Part shown: in pieces, positions 9,304 through 16,226 of the stretch
Position numbering within the stretch: the first letter of the stretch is position 1
Layout of the letters: each line of letters opens with the position of its first letter
Assembly: GCF_019399895.1 (NCBI RefSeq)
Contig: NW_027228824.1
Span: forward strand, 1-64,000
Length of the DNA stretch: 64,000 nt
Origin: Cardiocondyla obscurior
Taxonomy: Eukaryota > Arthropoda > Insecta > Hymenoptera > Formicidae
Reading direction: 5' to 3'
The notes under the pieces: model-generated
Told to the model about the DNA's origin: nothing
Database searches by the model: none
Seen by the model: the letters and a program-made list of their open reading frames with translations, nothing else
Position numbers and translations under genes: made by a program

Positions 9304-11829
9304 TTACGGCGAATGTTGGGCCGTATCAGCCTCCTCCTGGCTGTTTCCGCACGCGGCCTGTTTGGCCGTATCCAAACAAGTGCGAGGCTTCCTCTGTGGA
9401 AGTCCCTCGCCCTCTACTTCCATCTGCTCCTCTTCTATCACTACTGGAGTCGGTACTGGAGTAGGAAGGGAGGAAGATGGTGGTGGTGGGGCCTTTGCCT
9501 CGCCCCTTCTCTTCATTTTGGGCCTCGCTTTACATGCGGGCCCGCCAGTCTTATGGCCCGAGCTACGGCCCGCTTTTTGGCATACCGGGCAGCTCGGGAC
9601 CACGGCCGTACAATTGGCCACTAGGTGGTCCGAGGCCCCGCATCGGAAACAGCAATTGGACCTGTCTTCCGATACGGGGCATCTATTTCTTACATGGCCA
9701 CCCTGCAGGCATTTGAAACACTGCAGGGGGCGCTCCCTAAGCATTTCTACACGGACCAGGGTCCACCCGACCCTTATCTTTTTCTCCGCCACCACTTTAT
9801 TGGCGACGGTGGCTGGACAACGGACCACCGTTGTACTAAGTCCATCGTTGGAGTGGCGGAAAGTGCCAACTCTTATGTCGTTGGGGTCACAGGCGGTCAA
9901 TTTGACAATGGCCGCCGTGACCTCACTCTCGCAGGCAGAGTCATCTAGCCCTCTTACCCGGAACTCGCCCATTTTGATGGGGCGTGAGATCTTTACGCCC
10001 TCTTGGCTTCCAACGGCCGCTTTTAATGCGGTCATAAAAACATCGGCTTTAGCCGCACTGTCCTCTCCCGATATCTCGTATATAATTGCGCCGGTTAGCG
10101 CACGGCGCGATTTAAGACCGGGGATTCCGAGGTCGTCAAGACTGACCTTGGTCTTGATATATTTTAAGACCTCCGCGTAATTGTCCTTTGCGCAGGACAC
10201 GATAACCGCAGCGTTTTTTGGAATTTTCCGCTTTTGCGGAACAACGCTTTTTTGGGCCCTCATATTCCCAGGTGATCCTTTGGGATTACCCCCCCTTTGG
10301 GATGGAACAGGGGCGGGTTTGGCCGACTTTGTCTTACGACCAACAACCTTCGACCACGTAAGTGTGGACGAATTGTTCGCTTCCGCTGTATTGGCGGATT
10401 TAACCGGTGGAGGACGTCGAGATTCGTCCTCTGTCCCACTTGCTCTCTTCCTAGAAGAGGATCTGTTCCCCGCACTGGTGGATGGACGGGGTTTGGCTGT
10501 TCTTCCTGAGTTCTTCGAAGGGACATTTTGCTGTCTCCTTGAAGACGATGGGGCTGGTTTAAGTGCCTTCTTAGTACCGCCGTCGGGAGGTTTCGACTTC
10601 CCGGCGGAAAGGGGAACGGAGGTCACCTCTTGATTGGCCCTTGATGTCATGGGACCAGGTGGCACACTCCCAAATCTCCTCTCGAACCACTTGTTGAAGA
10701 GGCCATCGAGCCTCTGTATAAGGGCCTCCTCGGCCTCATCCATCGACGGAGATCTTCTTCTTGATGGTCCAGATCTTGATTCCGCTGGTCTCGTCCTTCC
10801 TTTGGAGACGGTTGTCTCCTGGTGTTCCGCTGGTGGTGGGGATCTCCTGTTTGGCCTGCCAGATGGTGGTGGCATGGCACAGGAGTCCCTGACTGGTAGT
10901 TCCGCCGCTCTACTTCGTAGATTTCGGATTTCTTCATGGAGATTCCGAATTTCCTTCCTTGCGTCGTCCAACTCCTTAGATAAGGTCAGGAACCTAGATT
11001 CCGCATCCGTTTCCGCTCCTCTGGATGATCTCGAGGCCATGAGAGTTGTGCTGGCTCGAGTGACACACGCGGCTTCCTTTAGGGCTTTTATCATCGTGCC
11101 CTTTAACCCCTTCGAGACGCTGGCGACCTTTAACACCTTCTCCTGGCTCTCGAATACACGGGCCGCCAGGTCCTCTAATGGCGCGTCTCTAAGTTCCGCC
11201 ATAAATCCTTCGACCATACTGTCCGAGGTCTCTCGTAGTTTGGCGGTCATCTTATATGAAGAGTCAAGGATGTTGCTGACCTCTTCCTTATGAGCGACCT
11301 CTTGCTCGACTTCCAAGAGGCGCAATTTCGCCTGCGCCAATCCTACGTATTCGCCAGTCGTAGGAGGACGACCTCTTTTCCGCGACCTTGACCCCACTGA
11401 AGAGGTGGCGGAGATATCCATGGACGAATCTTCGTCCACTCCAGACAGAAAAGCGGCGTCAGATAGGACGTCCGCTGATGTTGAAGCAATCGAGGGAGTT
11501 GGCGAGTTTGCTCTTGAATTCGCCCTTGAGCTTGCCCTCGATGTACGTCGTCCTGGAACGGGTGATTGATAGGGAGAGAGTTTCTCGATCCCTTCACGTT
11601 TCGAGCTGGCCGGACCAGGCTTGTCCGGTCGCATGGCCTTCTTAATACTGCTCGCAGGCGTATTTTCTGCTGCCACCCCTGCGGTGCAGGCGGCAGGTGG
11701 CCCATCGTTTGATGACAACGGAAGGGGAACTGGGACAGTATTCCCCTCGCGCCGGCCCCTGGGGATCCGATCCCCCTGAGGCGGTACACCCGTATTTGTT
11801 ATATTAGACTGGCTCATCATAATAAACAT
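9304..11829 (-). CDS. TE2 ORF1: gag-like RNA-binding protein with zinc knuckles (841 aa)
   Basis: Open from an ATG at 11829. A second start, MMSQS at 11820, matches TE8 better and may be the true one. Order of parts: a Ser/Pro/Arg-rich N-terminus (about 1-140); an AT-hook-like RGRPPTTG at about residue 152; a coiled-coil-like stretch (KLRLLEVEQEV onward); a basic low-complexity middle; an RRM-like region (about 560-690, with RRALTGAIIYEISGE and IKMGEFRVRGLDD); three zinc knuckles at about 704-780 (CX2CX4HX4C twice, then CX2CX8HX6C); and a tail with QMEVEGEG. In R1-clade elements ORF1 binds the element RNA and takes the RNP to the nucleus and telomere. The stop is immediately before the ORF2 frame, which suggests coupled translation. 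Confidence 0.92.
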   Translation of the reverse strand: MFIMMSQSNITNTGVPPQGDRIPRGRREGNTVPVPLPLSSNDGPPAACTAGVAAENTPASSIKKAMRPDKPGPASSKREGIEKLSPYQSPVPGRRTSRASSRANSRANSPTPSIASTSADVLSDAAFLSGVDEDSSMDISATSSVGSRSRKRGRPPTTGEYVGLAQAKLRLLEVEQEVAHKEEVSNILDSSYKMTAKLRETSDSMVEGFMAELRDAPLEDLAARVFESQEKVLKVASVSKGLKGTMIKALKEAACVTRASTTLMASRSSRGAETDAESRFLTLSKELDDARKEIRNLHEEIRNLRSRAAELPVRDSCAMPPPSGRPNRRSPPPAEHQETTVSKGRTRPAESRSGPSRRRSPSMDEAEEALIQRLDGLFNKWFERRFGSVPPGPMTSRANQEVTSVPLSAGKSKPPDGGTKKALKPAPSSSRRQQNVPSKNSGRTAKPRPSTSAGNRSSSRKRASGTEDESRRPPPVKSANTAEANNSSTLTWSKVVGRKTKSAKPAPVPSQRGGNPKGSPGNMRAQKSVVPQKRKIPKNAAVIVSCAKDNYAEVLKYIKTKVSLDDLGIPGLKSRRALTGAIIYEISGEDSAAKADVFMTALKAAVGSQEGVKISRPIKMGEFRVRGLDDSACESEVTAAIVKLTACDPNDIRVGTFRHSNDGLSTTVVRCPATVANKVVAEKKIRVGWTLVRVEMLRERPLQCFKCLQGGHVRNRCPVSEDRSNCCFRCGASDHLVANCTAVVPSCPVCQKAGRSSGHKTGGPACKARPKMKRRGEAKAPPPPSSSLPTPVPTPVVIEEEQMEVEGEGLPQRKPRTCLDTAKQAACGNSQEEADTAQHSP

Positions 11830-12028
11830 TTTAAGTGTTGATTTGTCTAGGGTTTACTCCCCTAGGCCGGTGGGGTACCAACCCTAACGACCCCGGCCTG
11901 GCCGACACCTCGACCTCACGGCGCGTGAGCCCCGCCTCGGAATACGTCCGAGCGGCCCCACGCCCGTACTCACCGCTCTGACTGAGCGGGACAGGGAAAG
12001 GAAGGAAAGGAAAGGAGGAAAAAAGGAA

Positions 12029-12062
12029 AACACCCCCAACCCCCAACCCCCAACCCCCCAAC
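12029..12062 (-). other. Putative G-quadruplex tract in TE2 leader
   Basis: The plus strand shows runs of five or six C separated by AA, so the element RNA carries GGGGGTT repeated at least four times. That spacing can form an intramolecular G-quadruplex. Equivalent tracts occur in TE1 (5218-5248) and TE8 (58301-58328), and a looser one in TE4 (26857-26900). Inferred from sequence only. Confidence 0.55.
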
Positions 12063-12099
12063 CACCCGCCGGAAGAGGAACTAATCCTCCCTATCGACC

Positions 12100-12480
12100 C
12101 CGGCAGGCCGGGCGTTTGAATTCCGGGTCGCCATCCCTTACCACCTTGGGGGGAATATAACCCACCCTCTCGGCAAAGTGGTTGCCGGGCTCAGGTACCT
12201 CGGGACCGCCGATTCCCGTACCACAGACCTACACCGACCTAATAAAGGGTCGGCATCTGTGGCCCCTGAGGTTGCCGAAAGGAAGTCAGAAGACTTCCCC
12301 TAACGACCTCGACAAGCCGGGCGTTTGTATTCCGGGTCGCCATCCCTTACCACCTTGGGGAGGAATGAACCTCCCCTCTCGGCAAAGTGGTTGCCGGGCT
12401 CGGGTACCTCGGGACCGCCAAGTCCCGTACCACAGACCTACACCGACCTAATAAAGGGTCGGCATCTGTGGCCCCTGAGG
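12100..12480 (-). repeat. Two tandem 5' modules in TE2 leader
   Basis: Unit 1 (about 12100-12271) and unit 2 (about 12308-12480) share the same layout: GCCGGGCGTTTG, ATTCCGGGTCGCC, the ACCACCTTGGGG block, a GGCAA/TTGCC hairpin, the CCACAGA/TCTGTGG stem enclosing CCGACC/GGTCGG, and a terminal CCTCAGG in element sense. Confidence 0.85.
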
Positions 12481-12482
12481 GC

Positions 12483-12506
12483 AACCTAACCTAACCTAAC
12501 CTAACC
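12483..12506 (+). repeat. Telomeric (CCTAA)n array between TE2 and TE3
   Basis: Short array of about five units (24 bp). The right border is the 24-nt T run of the TE3 poly(A) tail, again broken after CC. Confidence 0.96.
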
Positions 12507-12875
12507 TTTTTTTTTTTTTTTTTTTTTTTTACGACGGGAAATGCACTTTACGCATCCCCCCTTTCTCTGGGGGTATGTGGGGTCGGGTCTTATGGCTCGC
12601 TAGTCGAGGCCTGCCCACTACCCACTAAAACCCGTCGGGGCTCTGACCCAGTGCGTTTTCCTTGAGGGGAGACCGAGGATGCACAGAAGTATAACTTCTC
12701 GGTCCCCTCCGCACTTGCATCTCGGCGGATGCTTCTTCTTAGCGAGTTTGTTTTCTCGCTAGGGTCGCCTCTTACTCTACTCCTTGATTCGGAGGAGTTT
12801 ATCTCCTTTTTGACTTCTCCGTGGAATGTCTATTACTTACGGGGAGGGGGATGTTGTTGTCCCTCCCCGACTGTG
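12507..12875 (-). promoter_or_regulatory. TE3 3' UTR with terminal stem and poly(A)
   Basis: CGACGGG (12532-12538) pairs with CCCGTCG (12631-12637), enclosing a CCCCC/GGGGG hairpin and the GTCTTATGGCTCGC segment. A second stem pairs GGGGAGACCGAG with CTCGGTCCCC (about 12675-12709). The first stem is the positional equivalent of CGTGTGG/CCACACG in TE2 and CGTGAGG/CCTCACG in TE8. It is the likely reverse transcriptase recognition region. Confidence 0.75.
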
Positions 12876-15800
12876 TCAACTTAGTGTCCTGGCCCTTGGT
12901 CTAGACGCCAAAGGGCTCAAGGACACGTTGTGAGTGCCCGGTTGGGCTGATGGCTGAGAAGAGGGAGGATTATTCCTCGGACTTCTTCCACCGATGGCCC
13001 GACTGGTGGGCGCTCTTGGGCGCGGTCTTGATCTCAAGACCCGCGTACTCGCAGGTGGCGTTAATGCCTGGGCGGGAGTCATGCAGGAAGTTGTGGCCGA
13101 GGGTTGGCCAGTCCCACGATGATTGCCGCCCGCGTTGCTTCTTGATGGAGCGGACTGTGGATGCCGCTCTCTTTCCCTCTCTGCTTCTGTCTTGCGACGC
13201 ATGACCGCACTGCAGAAGTCCATGAAGGCTCTCCAGACGTTGTCCTCGTACACCGCAAGCTCGATGATGGTAGGCAGGGATAAGTCCGGTCCCAACACGT
13301 TCCTCAAGACCTGCCTCTCCTCCGTCCATGCCGGGCACACTTCAAGAGTGTGCTGGGCGTCGTCAATACTGTCATCGCAATGATGACATGCTGTGGATGC
13401 CTCTTTCCCGATCCTATGTAGATAGGAGGAAAAGCATCCGTGGCCCGTGATTATTTGCGTCGTCCAGAAAGATGTGACGCCTTTCCAGCCGCAACGATCC
13501 ACCCAGTCCTCCATGACTGGGAGGATGGCGGACAGCGTACGCTGGCCGAAGTTGTGAAGGCCGGTGAGTCTGTCCTTCCACTGGCCCACAGTTATGACTC
13601 TGTGTCGCCGGCGTAGACGTTTCTTCATCCCAGCTGTGGGCGTGATCCCCCTAGATTTGAGGATTTGTAGATCCTTGTATACTCGATGATACTCCGCAGC
13701 GGTGATGTCCACAGGTGGAAGGCCAGCCAGGAGTGCTGCTGCCGGGCGGGCAACGGTCCTATATGCCCGTGCGGTCCTGATAGCCACCTGATGAAAGGCA
13801 GCCTCCAAGTTCTTCTGACTCTTTTTGCACGCCGCTAAGTCTTCGGCCCAGACAGGGGCGGCATATAGGGCGATTGAGCGAACGGTGTTCGCATATAAAC
13901 GCCTCGCTGCGCTGCTTGGGCCTCCGATATTTGGAAGAATCCCACGCAGAGAGGTGGACTTCTCCCTAACTCTCTCCCCAATTCTTTTAAAATGCGGGCC
14001 AAAAGACCATTTATGGTCTAAAATGAGGCCCAAGTACTTTAAGTTCTGGGCGATCTGGATTCTGGCCGCACCCACCAAGATTTGTGAAGAAGGTGGAGGC
14101 TGAGGACCACCGGTCTTTCCAGAAAACACAATGGCCTCCGTCTTTTCGTGGGCCACGTAAAGGCCAAGCTTCTGAACGGAGCGGAGTACTGAACTGGCCG
14201 CTATCTCCCCTCTCGCTCTTGCTTCTGTCCAATCTCTTCCACCCGACAAGATGAGTGTGTCGTCCGCGTAACACACGACTTTGCTATGGGGAGGAAGTGC
14301 CGATGAGAAAACCGCGTCATATCCTATGTTCCAAAGGAAAGGGCCGAGGACCGAGCCCTGAGGTACGCCACGTTGTAGACTCCTTTCTTGTACTTTACCG
14401 TTATGATCGGTAAAAGTAAAGTACCTATTATGTAGGTAACTTCCCAGTATATCCTTTAAGTATTGAGGGACCTGATGACGGCTAAGGGCCGCTCTGATGA
14501 CTTCCCAGGGAAGGGAGTTGAACGCGTTTGAGACGTCTATGGATGTCGCGAGCACGACTCCCCCCTGGGAAGTGTGCTCCTCCGTAAAATTCCTCACCGC
14601 TGTGATGGCGTTCACCGTTGATATACCGGCTCTGAAGCCGAATTGGTTTCGGCTGAAGTTCGTACCTTCTTTCGAAAGATGCTGGACGAGGCGATTAACT
14701 ATGATCCTCTCGAAGAGTTTTCCGGCCTCGTCCAGTAAACAAATTGGACGATATGCCGAAGGGGAGTCCTCAGGTTTGCCCTGTTTACGCAGCAGGACTA
14801 ACTTCGCTTTTTTCCACGGAAGTGGAAAGGCGCCATGTCGTAGGCAGCTATTAAATAACTGGATTATTGGGCCTTGGATACTTTTCAAGGCTAACCTCCA
14901 AACAGCTTTAGTCAGGCCATCCGGGCCCGGCGCAGTATTTCCTCTAAGGCCTCTTTTGGCCGCATGGAGGAACTCTTCTTCAGTTATCTCGAGGGCTGCG
15001 TTCCAGTCCAGATCTGATGATTGAAGGTGGACTCGGCCGTCTTCGCGGGTATCAGGAGGAAAGAGTTTTCCAATGACCTCTTTGAGAAACTGAGGGGCCA
15101 ATACTTCCGTAATTGGAGGCGCCATCGGCCTAAGTTTCTTGCATACAATTTTGTACGCTCGACCCCATGGGTCGTCGTCTAAGGCTTCAATTAACTCTGT
15201 CCACGATTCTTCTTTGGCCTTACGAATGGCCGTCCGCAGTGTCTTCCTGGCTTCTTTGTAAGTCGCAAGGGCTTCGGCTCTTCTGTCTTGATTGTCACGG
15301 CTACGGGTGACCTTTCTACTAGTCCTAATGGCATCTCTTCGTAGCGCCGCTATTTGATCCGACCACCAGTATGCTGATCTTCGAAAACGATGCTTGACTC
15401 GCGGCATTGACATGTCACATGCTCGTGTGACAGTTTCTGTGACCCATTGAAGCTGGATTTCAGGATCTTCCTCCTCTTGTGGCAAGTCACTGGCGAAAAG
15501 GGAAGCGGCGATGGAAGCCTGAAAAGCGTCCTCATCCAGTTTACGTACCGCCCATCTGCGCCCTTCTCGTGATCGATAAGACATCGATCTTAAAGGTGCT
15601 AAAGACACCAAGATGTACCGATGGTCGGAGAGGTGTTCCATGTCCTTAGACACCTTCCAACCAGACACTATGCGTGCTGCCGCCGGGGATGCCCACGACA
15701 AGTCGATGATCGACTCTCCCTGCGGGCGGACACATGTGGACGTGTTGCCCCTGTTCAACAGGACTAAGTCCATACTTGCGGCCCAAGCCTCAACAAGGCG

Positions 15801-16226
15801 GCCTCTCGCGTTAGTTCGTGCCGAGCCCCATGTTGTACTCCACGCATTGAAGTCACCCGCCACAATGATCGGTGAGTTCCTGACACGCCTGATGCAAACT
15901 GCTATGTCGTCCAGCCATTTCTGGTACTCCTCAATTGTACCTGAAGGCGGAAGATAGGTACCGACAATGATAGTTGGCCCCCACCTAGCTGCGACGTAAC
16001 GTTGTCCTCGTTCTATCGGGGCACATGAGGGAGTGCCCGGGATCCATCTCCATGTGAGAGCCACCGATCCTAGCTCGTCTCCAGTCCAGCAGGGGTGATT
16101 CTTGGGAACGTAGTTCGGCTCGGCTACTACTGCGAAGATCATCTTCTGCTCCGCCATCGTATGCAGGAGCAGGTCCTGGGCGCCCTTGGAACGCCCGACG
16201 TTTGCCTGAATAAGGCGTAGGGCCAT
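12876..16226 (-). CDS. TE3 ORF2: endonuclease-reverse transcriptase, intact (1116 aa)
   Basis: Starts at ATG 16226 (MALRLIQANV). An APE-like endonuclease occupies about residues 1-225 (VVAEPNYVP with the metal-binding Glu; VAGDFNAWSTTWGS; SIIDLSWAS; HLSDHRYIL at about 200). The reverse transcriptase follows: NTAPGPDGL, SAYRPICLLDEAGKLFERI, ATSIDVSNAFNSLPW, GVPQGSVLGPFLWN, catalytic YADD at about 653, and NLKYLGLILD. A CX2CX8HX4C motif (CHHCDDSIDD...) starts at about 947, and a basic Pro/Arg-rich tail ends the protein. The endonuclease is expected to nick the CCTAA strand between C and T, as the insertion junctions show, and the RT to copy the element RNA from that 3' end. All catalytic blocks are present. 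Confidence 0.95.
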   Translation of the reverse strand: MALRLIQANVGRSKGAQDLLLHTMAEQKMIFAVVAEPNYVPKNHPCWTGDELGSVALTWRWIPGTPSCAPIERGQRYVAARWGPTIIVGTYLPPSGTIEEYQKWLDDIAVCIRRVRNSPIIVAGDFNAWSTTWGSARTNARGRLVEAWAASMDLVLLNRGNTSTCVRPQGESIIDLSWASPAAARIVSGWKVSKDMEHLSDHRYILVSLAPLRSMSYRSREGRRWAVRKLDEDAFQASIAASLFASDLPQEEEDPEIQLQWVTETVTRACDMSMPRVKHRFRRSAYWWSDQIAALRRDAIRTSRKVTRSRDNQDRRAEALATYKEARKTLRTAIRKAKEESWTELIEALDDDPWGRAYKIVCKKLRPMAPPITEVLAPQFLKEVIGKLFPPDTREDGRVHLQSSDLDWNAALEITEEEFLHAAKRGLRGNTAPGPDGLTKAVWRLALKSIQGPIIQLFNSCLRHGAFPLPWKKAKLVLLRKQGKPEDSPSAYRPICLLDEAGKLFERIIVNRLVQHLSKEGTNFSRNQFGFRAGISTVNAITAVRNFTEEHTSQGGVVLATSIDVSNAFNSLPWEVIRAALSRHQVPQYLKDILGSYLHNRYFTFTDHNGKVQERSLQRGVPQGSVLGPFLWNIGYDAVFSSALPPHSKVVCYADDTLILSGGRDWTEARARGEIAASSVLRSVQKLGLYVAHEKTEAIVFSGKTGGPQPPPSSQILVGAARIQIAQNLKYLGLILDHKWSFGPHFKRIGERVREKSTSLRGILPNIGGPSSAARRLYANTVRSIALYAAPVWAEDLAACKKSQKNLEAAFHQVAIRTARAYRTVARPAAALLAGLPPVDITAAEYHRVYKDLQILKSRGITPTAGMKKRLRRRHRVITVGQWKDRLTGLHNFGQRTLSAILPVMEDWVDRCGWKGVTSFWTTQIITGHGCFSSYLHRIGKEASTACHHCDDSIDDAQHTLEVCPAWTEERQVLRNVLGPDLSLPTIIELAVYEDNVWRAFMDFCSAVMRRKTEAERERERHPQSAPSRSNAGGNHRGTGQPSATTSCMTPAQALTPPASTRVLRSRPRPRAPTSRAIGGRSPRNNPPSSQPSAQPGTHNVSLSPLASRPRARTLS

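Larger units (their letters stand above)
5551..12482 (-). mobile_element. TE2: R1-clade telomeric retrotransposon, full length, ORF1 intact, ORF2 broken
   Basis: Complete element of about 6.9 kb read on the minus strand. It has a poly(A) tail (T run 5551-5564), 3' UTR, ORF2 (6140-9301, broken), ORF1 (9304-11829, open) and a leader with two copies of the 5' module. Both ends contact CCTAA arrays. The coding-strand junctions are GGTT|element at the 5' end and A(n)|GGTTAGG at the 3' end, so it was inserted between TT and AGG. It is closely related to TE8 and more distantly to TE1. Confidence 0.93.
11830..12482 (-). promoter_or_regulatory. TE2 5' UTR/leader with G-rich tract and two structural modules
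   Basis: Upstream of ORF1 in element sense: a conserved GGCCTAGGGGAGTAAACCC box; a hairpin (stem CTCGGA/TCCGAG near 11936-11953) flanked by GCGTG/CACGC arms; a purine tract; a coding-strand G-rich tract with four or more runs of five G (12031-12060); and two tandem copies of the roughly 170-bp 5' module. The 5' terminus reads GCCCTCAGG directly after telomeric GGTT. Confidence 0.6.

Noticed and set aside
9131..10180. 349-codon open frame on the plus strand opposite TE2
   Set aside because: It lies antisense to the well-supported ORF1/ORF2 junction and shows no domain or motif; it is a shadow of GC-rich coding DNA.
12100..12480. CRISPR-like repeat/spacer pattern
   Set aside because: The repeats are about 170 bp, only two per leader, in a eukaryotic retrotransposon context.
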